NCBI GenBank assembly: GCA_903832285.1
Contig: CAILAY010000139.1
Coordinates: 1 to 64,000, forward strand
Direction of reading: 5' to 3'
DNA: 64,000 bases
Source of the DNA: an uncultured beta proteobacterium
GTDB taxonomy: Bacteria; Pseudomonadota; Gammaproteobacteria; Burkholderiales; Burkholderiaceae_C
A program made the position numbers and the translations under genes. This document shows positions 39,687-47,676 of this stretch, in pieces. The number at the start of each line of letters is the position of its first letter. Positions within the stretch are counted from its first letter, which is position 1. Below the pieces are notes generated by a model. The model saw only the letters and a program-made list of their open reading frames with translations. It did no database searches and was not told the DNA's origin.

Positions 39687-40089
39687 TGCCGTTCTCCATT
39701 GCACTGCCGGATGAGTCGGGCCATTCTAGGTACGTTCAATCGGTGTCCTGGTCGGGGATCCGATAACCATGGGAACTTGATGGTTAAGTTGGACGCGCTG
39801 TCGACCGGTTAACCTAATTTATGACGCTGTGCACCAAAGATCCAATCCAGGAATGCACGTAAAGAAGCGTCTTTCAATTGAAAGTGAGAGTGCCCGAACA
39901 GCTTGATCGACGCTGGCCTTGGCGGCGCTGTCGTAATTTGTATTGACTTTGTCGAAACTTGACGTCGAGGGGCCAGGAATTTTGGCTCTGCACAGTTGCC
40001 GGTCGCGAGCGTGGACAACGTGCCCAAGGGAACCAGCAAGGAAATCAAGGGCCGGCCGGTCGCGGGCCTGCGATTTCACATTCAACCGA
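39687..40089. other. 403-bp region without an intact gene
   Basis: It must carry the promoter of the minus-strand redox cluster, but I find no convincing -35/-10 pair. A minus-strand open frame (39809-40048) ends in a stretch resembling the C-terminus of LysR regulators (LKDASLRAFLDWIFGAQRH). The similarity is short, so it is at most debris of a former regulator gene. No RNA gene or terminator is evident. Confidence 0.4.
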
Positions 40090-40887
40090 CTATTGAAACT
40101 CAACTTTCAACGGGGACAGCGGCATGCCAAAGGCACCGCTCCAGCACTCCCCCCGCTTTACAGCCCAGGCGTCGGTCCAGGTGCCGGTGGTAACGACATC
40201 GCCCGGGCCCAGATCAGGAGCCATCGGACACTGTCGAAGTTCCTTCAGAAAGTGGTGCAGTGCTCTAAGCGGGCTGTCCAGCACGTTGGCGCCACATCCC
40301 TTGTCAATGATCTGATCACCCTTCATCAGGCTGACTTGTGTTGCGGCCAGAAACTCGTTGAGTTCACTGGCAGTTGTCGCTATAGCTCCTACAGGGACTC
40401 TGCGACCGACCAACAGCCGTGCATGAAGACCACCATCTGTCACGGAATCGGAAGCCTTGAACTTCCAGTCTGCAGAGTGCGACTGAACAATCTCGAAGCC
40501 GGGGGCAACCCACTCGAGAGCATTGAACAGGTCATCAAGCGACGCATCGTGTGCGGGCGAAAATTTGATGCCGAACACGGCCTCGGGTTCAATGCGTGGC
40601 TGGCAGGTAGCTGCGAGTGAAATTGTCCCGTGGCCCTCGCAGAATGACAACGTCGTGTTGTACACGGTTCCCCAGATGGGTGCATAGACGTTGTAGCGTG
40701 GCCAAATATTGCGATTGGTGAAGCCAATTTTGAAGCCGCGGGGAACCTCGCCTCGAGCGATTCGAAGACGTCGAACAGCCAGCGAACACTGATAGGCGGC
40801 GGGCACATCGTAGTCTGCTGCGTTGCTTGGAGACTCCGTCCAGACGCGGCCGTCGTCATAGTGTGAGAGGATCGTCTGTGGGTTCAT
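40090..40887 (-). CDS. 2-keto-4-pentenoate hydratase / fumarylacetoacetate hydrolase superfamily protein
   Basis: 265 residues, MhpD-like hydratase group. Landmarks are AYQCSLAVRRLRIARGEVPRGFKIGFTN (the GYKIGxT motif), RIEPEAVFGIKF with the metal-binding Glu pattern, and the C-terminal GPGDVVTTGTWTDAW. Such enzymes hydrate 2-hydroxypenta-2,4-dienoates in meta-cleavage pathways or act on oxaloacetate-like substrates. No other meta-pathway gene lies nearby. It stands alone between two non-coding stretches, so it may be a recent arrival or a survivor of a lost operon. The reading frame is intact. Confidence 0.82.
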   Translation of the reverse strand: MNPQTILSHYDDGRVWTESPSNAADYDVPAAYQCSLAVRRLRIARGEVPRGFKIGFTNRNIWPRYNVYAPIWGTVYNTTLSFCEGHGTISLAATCQPRIEPEAVFGIKFSPAHDASLDDLFNALEWVAPGFEIVQSHSADWKFKASDSVTDGGLHARLLVGRRVPVGAIATTASELNEFLAATQVSLMKGDQIIDKGCGANVLDSPLRALHHFLKELRQCPMAPDLGPGDVVTTGTWTDAWAVKRGECWSGAFGMPLSPLKVEFQ

Positions 40888-41356
40888 GGATTGGGTCCTT
40901 TACATGCGAGTGCAGTCTACTGCGACGCATGGATTCCGCCGCCGATATCGCACGGTCTGTCGCAAAACCGATGGCGCCCTGGTCGCCGCATGGTGCAGAT
41001 CACTGGCCGCGGCGAGCACAATCGACGTGCAGGTCCAAGATCCGATAGGGCGGAAATCGCGGGCTGGCAGCGCCGCGTAAAGAGCCATCGGTCGTATCAA
41101 TTTGATCGCACCAGCGTGAAAAGGAACCAGCGTCGTGCGGAGCAGCCATTGCACCGGCAAAAAGTGATAGTCCTCCCTTCGTGGTAGCAGCCACTTTCGG
41201 TCATTCGCGGCGAAACGGCCTAATTCGGCGACAAGTCAAGGCCAACTTACTTCTTCGCTGCATCCTCCAACGTGATTTATTCGGTCCCTAACGTCATTTG
41301 CGACAAAGACCTGAGTCTCGGCGGTCTTGGCGTATCTCCTTGGTTGTTGTTCACTA
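40888..41356. other. 469-bp region without an intact gene
   Basis: No open frame here shows a recognisable domain or a ribosome binding site. It separates the hydratase gene (start at 40887) from the LysR gene (stop at 41357), both on the minus strand. Short unsupported frames occur on both strands. No repeat, tRNA or T-tract terminator was seen. Together with 39687-40089 it looks like decayed DNA around the hydratase gene. Confidence 0.4.
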
Positions 41357-42256
41357 TCACAGGGGTACTTCCCGCTGTCGAAGTCGCTCGATTGCCAAGT
41401 CCAGGAACGCCCGAACTCGTTGTGGCGCTTGCCGACCCTCTCGGTGAACCACATGCACAGGCAAAGCAACCGGTTCAAAGTCAGGCAACACAGTCTTCAA
41501 CCGTCCTGCCCGCAGGTGTTCTGCCACTTGGTAGGAAAGCAGCCGAGTCAGCCCAAAACCGCCGACTGCAGCAGCCACCGCAGAATCATTGGTCGTCGTA
41601 ATCAACCGGGCATTCAGTCGAATGCTTCGAGGCTCGCCTTTGTCGACCAGCTTCCATTCAGGGTTCGGCGTGACACTGCTGGCGGAAATAATGTTGTGGT
41701 GGTGCAAATCATCGGGGGTGGTCGGAATGCCATATTTGGCGAGATAGTCTGGGGCACCGCAGATCACACGCCGAACCTGCCCGACACGAATGGCCTGCAT
41801 GGTGGAATCCGGAAGTTCGCCGATGCGAACTGCAACATCCACACCTTCATCCAGCAGATTGACGACCCGGTCCAAAAACAAACAGGATGCACTCACCTCG
41901 GGGTAGCGGGTCAAGTATTCCGTGACGACGGGTGTAACGTATATCCCCCCATACAACACCGGGGCAGTGATGGTCAGCCTTCCACGGGGTGACGAGTGCA
42001 TCCCGCTTACTGACTCATCAGCTTCCAGCATCTCCGCCAGGATGCGCCTGCAGTCCTGCACGTAACGCTGACCCGCGTCCGTCACCCGAACCGTTCGCGT
42101 GGTGCGAGTCAAGAGCCGAAGCCCAAGGTGGGTTTCCAACTCGTTGATCGCTCTAGTCACTGCCGGAGGCGACATGTTCAGCTTTCTCGCCGCCCCTGCA
42201 AACCCATTGGCGTCGACAACAGCGACAAAGACACTGATCAGGTGGAATCTGTCCAT
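41357..42256 (-). CDS. LysR-type transcriptional regulator
   Basis: 299 residues. The N-terminal winged helix-turn-helix spans about residues 1-60 (FVAVVDANGFAGAARKLNMS, then PAVTRAINELETHLG), followed by the linker helix and a LysR substrate-binding domain (about 90-290, beginning GRLTITAPVLYG). The sequence type (SPPAVTRAIN, TRTTRTVRVTDAG) matches the large AaeR/CrgA subgroup. It is divergent from the AhpD-like gene at 42394. The shared gap carries clear dyad sites (42311-42355), so it probably controls that gene and itself. Confidence 0.93.
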   Translation of the reverse strand: MDRFHLISVFVAVVDANGFAGAARKLNMSPPAVTRAINELETHLGLRLLTRTTRTVRVTDAGQRYVQDCRRILAEMLEADESVSGMHSSPRGRLTITAPVLYGGIYVTPVVTEYLTRYPEVSASCLFLDRVVNLLDEGVDVAVRIGELPDSTMQAIRVGQVRRVICGAPDYLAKYGIPTTPDDLHHHNIISASSVTPNPEWKLVDKGEPRSIRLNARLITTTNDSAVAAAVGGFGLTRLLSYQVAEHLRAGRLKTVLPDFEPVALPVHVVHREGRQAPQRVRAFLDLAIERLRQREVPL

Positions 42257-42310
42257 ATTATTCCGAATATTGGAATGGTAAATTGATTTTACCGGTGATT
42301 CTCATTTTTA

Positions 42311-42355
42311 AGCGAACTAAATACAGTTCATCCATTCGCTAAAAACACAGCGAAT
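42311..42355. promoter_or_regulatory. Candidate LysR operator: two inverted repeats in the divergent gap
   Basis: A perfect 7-bp inverted repeat, ATTCGCT (42334-42340) and AGCGAAT (42349-42355), is separated by 8 bp. A second dyad, GAACT (42314-42318) and AGTTC (42325-42329), lies just upstream, and the half site AGCGAA also occurs at 42311-42316. The arrangement fits a LysR recognition site plus an activation site near the promoter of the AhpD-like gene. The regulator assignment rests on adjacency only. Confidence 0.65.
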
Positions 42356-42393
42356 ACAACTTCAAACCACCTTAACCATTGAAGGAAATCACC

Positions 42394-42942
42394 ATGTCCC
42401 GTATCCGCATCCCGACTGTCGACAACTCTGCCGAAGCATCTAAGCCCTTACTGGCCGCGGTCCAAAAGCAACTGGGCGTAGTCCCCAACCTGATGAAACT
42501 GGTGGGTCACAGCCCAGCCGCTCTGGAAGGTTACTTGTCCTTTAACGGCGCCTTGGGCAAAGGCAAGCTCAATGCCCAACTGCGCGAACGCATTGCCTTA
42601 ACCATCGCCGAATACAACGGATGCGACTATTGCCTCTCAGCCCATGACTATCTGGGTCGCAACGTCGCCAAGATCAGTAGTGCCGAGGTCGAGGCTGCAC
42701 GCGATGGCCGATCGGAAGACGCCCGAACCGAGGCTGCGCTGCAATTTGCCCTGCGGGTGGCTCAGTCTCGTGGTCGGGTCAGCGACGCCGAACTTGCGAC
42801 TTTGCGTTTGGCCGGATTCGACGATGCGGCCGTGGTAGAAATCGTTGCAAACGTTGCGGTGAATGTGCTGACCAACTACATCAACAACGTTGCGCTGACC
42901 GACATCGACTTCCCCGTTGTTCAAGCCAAACGGGCGGCCTAA
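42394..42942 (+). CDS. Carboxymuconolactone decarboxylase / AhpD-like family protein
   Basis: 182 residues, cytoplasmic helical protein. The CMD core contains EYNGCDYCLSAHDYLGRN with redox pair Cys77 and Cys80 and His84, the AhpD-type peroxidase-related arrangement; this points to alkylhydroperoxidase-like thiol chemistry rather than decarboxylation. The start at 42394 is set by the AGGAA box 8 nt upstream; a TTG-initiated extension to 42379 would run over it. Divergent LysR gene and operator suggest induction by a small ligand or oxidant. Confidence 0.9.
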   Translation: MSRIRIPTVDNSAEASKPLLAAVQKQLGVVPNLMKLVGHSPAALEGYLSFNGALGKGKLNAQLRERIALTIAEYNGCDYCLSAHDYLGRNVAKISSAEVEAARDGRSEDARTEAALQFALRVAQSRGRVSDAELATLRLAGFDDAAVVEIVANVAVNVLTNYINNVALTDIDFPVVQAKRAA

Positions 42943-42947
42943 AAGGG

Positions 42948-42979
42948 GCAGGGCTGTCGCCAGTTCCCGGCAGCCCTGC
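42948..42979 (+). terminator. Stable hairpin after the AhpD-like gene
   Basis: GCAGGGCTG (42948-42956) pairs perfectly with CAGCCCTGC (42971-42979) around a 14-nt loop, starting 6 bp after the stop codon. There is no T-tract, so it may be a weak terminator or an mRNA 3'-end stabiliser. Confidence 0.45.
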
Positions 42980-43093
42980 TCAAGAGAATGCGCGCCAGCA
43001 GCGATCTCGATAACGCCGGTCTAAACGCGCTCCCAGTCGACAACCAAACTGTGTTCGTCCAACTGAACGAACAGCAAACAATTCAGGACTCCC

Positions 43094-43576
43094 ATGAACA
43101 CGAACACCGACTCTCCTCGCCCACCACTGCCGCCATTTAGTTTGGAGACTGCAACGCAAAAAGTCCGAATGGCAGAAGATGCCTGGAATTCCCGGGATCC
43201 GGCACGGGTCGCCCTTGCTTACACGCCACAGAGTCAATGGCGCAACCGCTCAGAGTTTCTGATGGGGCGCCAAGAAATACAAGCATTTTTGGTGCGCAAA
43301 TGGAGCCGTGAATTGGAATACCGCCTGGTCAAGGAGTTGTGGACTTTCCATGCCAACCGCATCGCCGTCCGATTTTGTTACGAGTGGCACGACATAAGCG
43401 GCCAGTGGCGTAGAAGCTATGGCAACGAGAACTGGGAGTTTGATGAACACGGACTGATGCAATTGCGCCTAGCCAGCATCAATGATCTTTCCATTGAAAA
43501 TACCGATCGCAAGTTCTTGTGGCCCTTGGGACGTCGGCCAGACGGGCATGCTTCGCTCTCCCAAATGGGACTCTAG
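43094..43576 (+). CDS. NTF2-like / DUF1348 family protein
   Basis: 160 residues. The DUF1348 pattern is clear: [22 protein letters not shown], then [39 protein letters not shown] and the Trp/Arg-rich RFCYEWHD...[18 protein letters not shown]. The fold is an NTF2-like cone with a hydrophobic pocket; no catalytic role is established. AGGA precedes the ATG. It lies 3 nt from the next gene, with which it is probably co-transcribed. Codon use here looks more AT-rich than in the flanking core genes. Confidence 0.85.
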   Translation: MNTNTDSPRPPLPPFSLETATQKVRMAEDAWNSRDPARVALAYTPQSQWRNRSEFLMGRQEIQAFLVRKWSRELEYRLVKELWTFHANRIAVRFCYEWHDISGQWRRSYGNENWEFDEHGLMQLRLASINDLSIENTDRKFLWPLGRRPDGHASLSQMGL

Positions 43577-43579
43577 GCC

Positions 43580-44200
43580 ATGACAACCAAACTTCAATTC
43601 ACGAGCGATATTGCCTTTACACCAACAGTTAAGGCAATACAAGCCCGAAAGGGATCGAGACACGGTTATGAACGCATGGAGCAGGGCGGATCCTGGGAAT
43701 CATCCATGACGCCAGAGCTGCGGGATTTCATTGCCCTGCAGACTAGCTTTTACATGGCCACGGTCAACGCCGATGGACAACCCTATATTCAGCACCGGGG
43801 TGGACCGGCGGGCTTCTTGCACGTACTTGACGAACACACACTTGCGTTTGTTGATTTCTCGGGAAACAGGCAGTTCATTTCGCAGGGTAATCTGTCTGAG
43901 AATCCGAAAACACATTTGTTCTTGATGGACTACGCCCACCGCCAGCGCATCAAGATATGGGGCGAGGCTAAAGTGATTGAGGGTGATGCGGCGCTGGTGG
44001 TGAAGTTGATGCCAAAGGATTACAAAGCGAAGCCGGAACAGGTTATCGTCATTAATGTCACGGCGTGGGATGGCAATTGCCCACAGCATATTCCCGTGCG
44101 ATTCGATGCGACAACAGTAAAAGAAGCCATAGACGCGAGGGATCAGCGTATCCGTGACCTTGAAGTCGAACTTGCTCGCCTTCAGCAAGCGGGATACTGA
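43580..44200 (+). CDS. Pyridoxamine 5'-phosphate oxidase-family (flavin split-barrel) protein
   Basis: 206 residues. The split-barrel core is recognised from LRDFIALQTSFYMATVNADGQPYIQHRGGPAGFLHVLDEHTLAFVDFSGNRQ in its usual order, then NPKTHLFLMDYAHRQRIKIWGEAKV. A charged coiled-coil-like C-terminus follows (ARDQRIRDLEVELARLQ). Relatives bind FMN or F420/haem and reduce or detoxify small molecules; true PNPOx activity for vitamin B6 is not implied. It starts 3 nt after the DUF1348 gene. Confidence 0.87.
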   Translation: MTTKLQFTSDIAFTPTVKAIQARKGSRHGYERMEQGGSWESSMTPELRDFIALQTSFYMATVNADGQPYIQHRGGPAGFLHVLDEHTLAFVDFSGNRQFISQGNLSENPKTHLFLMDYAHRQRIKIWGEAKVIEGDAALVVKLMPKDYKAKPEQVIVINVTAWDGNCPQHIPVRFDATTVKEAIDARDQRIRDLEVELARLQQAGY

Positions 44201-44338
44201 GCAGACTGGCGCGCACCTTCTTTACGAAGACCGAGCCAAGTCGAAACTGTGGCGAATGCCAATCGTGATGGCAGTTTCAAAAGCTTGCGGTCGGGAACGT
44301 CCCTTGGAAATTTGCCGCATTTATCCAACAACCATGGT

Positions 44339-44926
44339 TCACACTGTTTCCTGCGTCAATTTCTTCTCAATTCGACTATCGGGAATGAACCAAATACACG
44401 CCACTGCGCCCACGAGCAGCCCTGATAGCCAGGGCAAACCGAACAACGCCAATGGAATCGCAAGCACATAGCTTGCCAGTGAAACCTTGCCCTTAAGATC
44501 CCGCCCTATTGCCTGATGCAATGCAGACTGGGCGCCTTCAAGTTTGATGATCTTGGATTGCAGCGCGGTGTACGCGACGCCGCACATGCACAGATCCAGG
44601 CAATACACCACCATGGGCATGGAAGCGAAGTGGTTTTCTCCCATCCAAGCGGTAGCAAAAGGCATGAGAGAAAGCCAGAAGAGCAAGTTCAAATTGGCCC
44701 ACAGCACTGCTCCATTCACCTTTTTAACCGCGTGCATCAAGTGGTGGTGGTTGTTCCAGTAAATGCCCACATTGACAAAGCTCAGGACATAGCTCAAGAA
44801 CACCGGCCACAAAGGCAGCAAGTCAGATAGCTGTTCACCGTGTGGCACCTTGAACTCAAGCACCATGATGGTGATGATGATTGCGATCACACCGTCGCTA
44901 AATGCTTCCAGTCTTCCTTTTCCCAT
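44339..44926 (-). CDS. TMEM175-like (DUF1211) potassium channel family protein
   Basis: 195 residues with six hydrophobic segments. The signature R-x-x-x-FSD is present at the N-terminus (RLEAFSDGVIAIIITIMVLE, residues 5-24), where the first helix of bacterial TMEM175 lines the pore. The NHHHLMHAVKKVNGAVLWANL segment is also typical. Bacterial members form tetrameric K+-permeable channels. GAGGAG lies 6 nt before the ATG. Convergent with the flavin-binding gene across 138 bp that contain nothing I recognise. Confidence 0.88.
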   Translation of the reverse strand: MGKGRLEAFSDGVIAIIITIMVLEFKVPHGEQLSDLLPLWPVFLSYVLSFVNVGIYWNNHHHLMHAVKKVNGAVLWANLNLLFWLSLMPFATAWMGENHFASMPMVVYCLDLCMCGVAYTALQSKIIKLEGAQSALHQAIGRDLKGKVSLASYVLAIPLALFGLPWLSGLLVGAVACIWFIPDSRIEKKLTQETV

Positions 44927-45063
44927 ATGGCTCCTCGAGTTGGTTTGGTATCAGGTTCTGTGAGCTACGCTTAAAGCGAATTTTGGCGCAAAGCCTAGCT
45001 TGAACACCACGTGAATCCAGGTCATTGCAACGGATGCGATACGGCGCTGCCGACAGGGAATCC

Positions 45064-46260
45064 CTACGCGGCCTGCGGGCGCAGGGTGAGTAGCGTGATT
45101 TCGCCGCGGAAATGGCGCTTTGGTGGACCCCAGTAGCCTGTACCGACCGAGGTGTAGCTCCACATGCGTCCGAAGCGATGCAGGCCTTTGACCACCGGTT
45201 GCTGCATCCGCACAAAGTGGTTCCAGGGCCACCACTGCCCGCCGTGGGTGTGGCCGTGCAGTGCCAGGTGGTAGCCCGCGTCGGATCCGGCCGGCGCTGT
45301 GATCGGCTGGTGGGCGAGCAGCAGGCGTACATCGGCACCTTCGCCTGCGCCGCGAATTGCTGCGTGCGGGTCGCAGGCCATGTCGGCAAAAAAGCGCCCA
45401 GTGCTGTGGTCGGTGACCCCCGCAACGGCCAGTGTTGCGGTGTCACGGCGCACGATGAAGTGCTCATTCAGTAGCACCTGCAGTCCAAGGCGGCGGAACT
45501 CTCGTACCCAGGCCGGTGCACCGCTGTAGAGTTCATGGTTGCCCAGGACCAGCGCCACGCCTTCGCGGGCTTTCAGGCCCTGCAGCGGCGCGACATGACT
45601 GCGCAAACTCGGCACGTCGCCATCGACCACGTCTCCAGTTATAGCGATGAGATCGGCCTGCAAGGCGTTGACCTTGTCCACAATGCGCTGCAGGTAGCCA
45701 CGCCGGATCGTCGGCCCGACATGGATGTCGGTGATCTGCACAATGCGAAATCCATGCAATTGCGCTGGCAGGCCGGAAATAGGAATGTCCACCTTCACTA
45801 CTGCCGGGCTCATGCGGGCCAGTACGAATCCGATCGTTGTAGCAAACAGTCCTAGTGCCACCACACCCCACGCCGAGACCGCGTCCCAACCCAGCACCGG
45901 CACTCCGATCCACTCCAATCCGGGGAGGAGAATCGCGCGCAACATTGCGAGCACAAAAAGGCTGGAGAACATTCCCAGCGCGATAAGTCCCGTCCATGAG
46001 AGTGCAGTTCCCCAACGCAGGTCATGGGTGCGCAGGGACATTAGTCCGGCAGGAATGGCCAGTGCACTGAATGCCAGGTACACCCCCATCTCAATGACAA
46101 ACGGGTCGTGCCGTGTGAATGGTCCGGTCAATAGCGCAAAAAGGGCGTAGTGCAAACCACCTACGAGCGCCATTGGCAGAGCCAGCGGGAGCCAGCGCAT
46201 CGCGCGTCGTGGGTGGGCACTGGGTGCTTGCTGAGCTTCAGTGAGGGCGGTGGAGTCCAT
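45064..46260 (-). CDS. Membrane-anchored metallophosphoesterase
   Basis: 398 residues. Four or five hydrophobic segments fill residues 25-150, followed by a calcineurin-like phosphoesterase domain with all metal motifs: QITDIHVGP (DxH), AITGDVVDGD (GDxxD), LGNHE, and LHGHTHGGQ. It belongs to the YkuE/YaeI-like group, which hydrolyses lipid or nucleotide phosphates; the substrate is unknown. The ATG at 46260 is preferred to a TTG at 46275. It follows the SDR gene by 25 nt and is likely under the same operator at 47097-47118. Confidence 0.88.
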   Translation of the reverse strand: MDSTALTEAQQAPSAHPRRAMRWLPLALPMALVGGLHYALFALLTGPFTRHDPFVIEMGVYLAFSALAIPAGLMSLRTHDLRWGTALSWTGLIALGMFSSLFVLAMLRAILLPGLEWIGVPVLGWDAVSAWGVVALGLFATTIGFVLARMSPAVVKVDIPISGLPAQLHGFRIVQITDIHVGPTIRRGYLQRIVDKVNALQADLIAITGDVVDGDVPSLRSHVAPLQGLKAREGVALVLGNHELYSGAPAWVREFRRLGLQVLLNEHFIVRRDTATLAVAGVTDHSTGRFFADMACDPHAAIRGAGEGADVRLLLAHQPITAPAGSDAGYHLALHGHTHGGQWWPWNHFVRMQQPVVKGLHRFGRMWSYTSVGTGYWGPPKRHFRGEITLLTLRPQAA

Positions 46261-46285
46261 TGGGGTATCTCTCAATGTTAGTAAA

Positions 46286-47086
46286 TCAGGTAGGGCTTGG
46301 CTTGGACATTTGTTTGACCAGCGCCGTCACCCAATTGCGCGGTGTGAAACGCACACTTTGCGCCATCACCCAGTTCATGACGCCGGGCACATAGACGCGT
46401 TGACCTCGCTGCATTGCGCGGTAGCCAGCGGCGGCAACGTCGTCAGCTGTGGGTAGCTTTTTGCCTTTGACCAATGCGGAGGCGTGCATGTTGGCCTTGT
46501 CCTGAAAACCTGAAGCAGTCGGGCCCGGACACAGCGCTGTGACCGTGATGCCCGTGCCTTCGAGTTCGGCAGCAATCGCCTCTGAAAAGCTCAGTACAAA
46601 GGCCTTGGTTGCATAGTACACGGCCATGTAGGGGCCGGGCTGAAACGCAGCTGTGGATGCAGTGTTCATGATCTTGCCTCGGGTGGCGATCAGGTCAGGC
46701 AGGAACAACTTCGTGAGCACCACCACCGTGTTCATGTTGAGTTGCATCAGGGCCAATTCAGGTGCCAATGCAGAGTCTTTGAATTCGCCGAAGGTCGCAT
46801 AGCCCGCATTGTTGGCCAGCGCACTGATGGTGATGTTGCGCGCCTTGATGGCAGCGTGCAACCTGGCAGCGCCGTCGTCGGTTTCCAGGTCGGCGCCAAT
46901 GACAGTGACGCCGATCTTGTAGCGCCGTTGCAGATCATCGGCAAGGGTCTGCATCTTGGGGACGCCGCGGGCAGCCAATACCAAGTTGTAATCGTCTTTG
47001 GCGAAATTTTCTGCGAGCGCCTTGCCGATGCCGGAAGAGGCACCGGTAATGAGTGCTGTTTTGCTCGTGGTATGGTTCATATTCAT
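46286..47086 (-). CDS. Short-chain dehydrogenase/reductase (SDR family)
   Basis: 266 residues, classical SDR. NAD(P)-binding TGASSGIG at 14-21, NNAG motif (LANNAGYATFG), catalytic Ser in NTASTAAF and the YxxxK pair in YYATKAF. The C-terminal extension (RVYVPGVMNWVMAQSVRFTPR) is like that of the YqjQ/DltE-type membrane-associated SDRs. It lies downstream of arsR with its own copy of the 22-bp site just 10 bp before the start codon. Substrate unknown. Confidence 0.92.
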   Translation of the reverse strand: MNMNHTTSKTALITGASSGIGKALAENFAKDDYNLVLAARGVPKMQTLADDLQRRYKIGVTVIGADLETDDGAARLHAAIKARNITISALANNAGYATFGEFKDSALAPELALMQLNMNTVVVLTKLFLPDLIATRGKIMNTASTAAFQPGPYMAVYYATKAFVLSFSEAIAAELEGTGITVTALCPGPTASGFQDKANMHASALVKGKKLPTADDVAAAGYRAMQRGQRVYVPGVMNWVMAQSVRFTPRNWVTALVKQMSKPSPT

Positions 47087-47096
47087 GATGTTACTG

Positions 47097-47118
47097 GTTT
47101 AAGCTAATGGACGGATTG
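47097..47118. promoter_or_regulatory. Putative ArsR operator, copy A (before the SDR gene)
   Basis: A 22-bp stretch containing TTTAA and CTAATGGACG. It matches the site at 47513-47534 in 20 of 22 positions, in the same orientation, and lies 10 bp upstream of the SDR start. The shared site upstream of both arsR and its neighbour is what an autoregulating ArsR-type repressor would give. No strong dyad symmetry is evident. Confidence 0.6.
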
Positions 47119-47167
47119 ACTTCAAAAAATGGCACCAATGTGCCTGTGGGTTTTCGCTGCAGCTTGC

Positions 47168-47488
47168 TCAGGTGCAGGACACTTCAGCTTGCTCTACCAG
47201 CTTGCGCAGGTCGGTCAGGGCCGAGTCCAAAGTCAAGCTGTAAAAGTTCTCTCGCGACACCCGTTCCAAAGCAATCAGATCTGCGTGCAGCAATACTTTC
47301 AGGTGGTGCGAAATGGCAGGCCTCGAAAGCGGCATGCGCTTGGCGATCTGCGTAACGTTCAGGTGTTCATCCTGGGCCAGAAGCATCACGATGTCCTGGC
47401 GATACTTGTCGCCCAATGCATCGAAGACCGGCGCGCAGGCTCGGAAACTTGCCAATACGTCTTCAAGTGTGATGTTCTTTGCTTTCAC
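47168..47488 (-). CDS. ArsR/SmtB-type helix-turn-helix regulator
   Basis: 106 residues. The winged helix domain contains DALGDKYRQDIVMLLAQ, the recognition helix region VTQIAKRMPLSRPAISHHLKVL, and a wing ending in ERVSRENFYSLTLD. No clear Cys metal site of the ArsR or SmtB type is visible (Cys18 and Cys105 only), so it probably senses an organic ligand or redox state. It lies upstream of the SDR and metallophosphoesterase genes with paired 22-bp sites. Confidence 0.9.
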   Translation of the reverse strand: MKAKNITLEDVLASFRACAPVFDALGDKYRQDIVMLLAQDEHLNVTQIAKRMPLSRPAISHHLKVLLHADLIALERVSRENFYSLTLDSALTDLRKLVEQAEVSCT

Positions 47489-47512
47489 TCTATCTGCTCA
47501 AACTAGTTATGC

Positions 47513-47534
47513 GTTTAATCTAATGGACGAATTG
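47513..47534. promoter_or_regulatory. Putative ArsR operator, copy B (before arsR)
   Basis: Second copy of the 22-bp site, 24 bp upstream of the arsR start, differing from copy A at two positions (47519 and 47530). The surrounding 188-bp gap up to the ankyrin gene is AT-rich and otherwise featureless. Confidence 0.6.
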
Positions 47535-47676
47535 TACATAGATCTTCTGATACGCAACACACCGTGCAAAAAGAAGTAGGGGCGGAATCGGTTGGTCAAC
47601 ATAGTAGTTAACATAATATACATCGTATGAAGTTAAATTTGCATTGAAACCGTACGGGCTGGTCAGCAACAGCCAG

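Noticed and set aside
39809-40048. Possible LysR C-terminal fragment on the minus strand
   Set aside because: Only about 20 residues resemble LysR ends and the rest is unrelated; too short to call a pseudogene.
44201-44338. Gap between two convergent genes, searched for a terminator or small RNA
   Set aside because: No stem with a following T-tract and no recognisable RNA was found.
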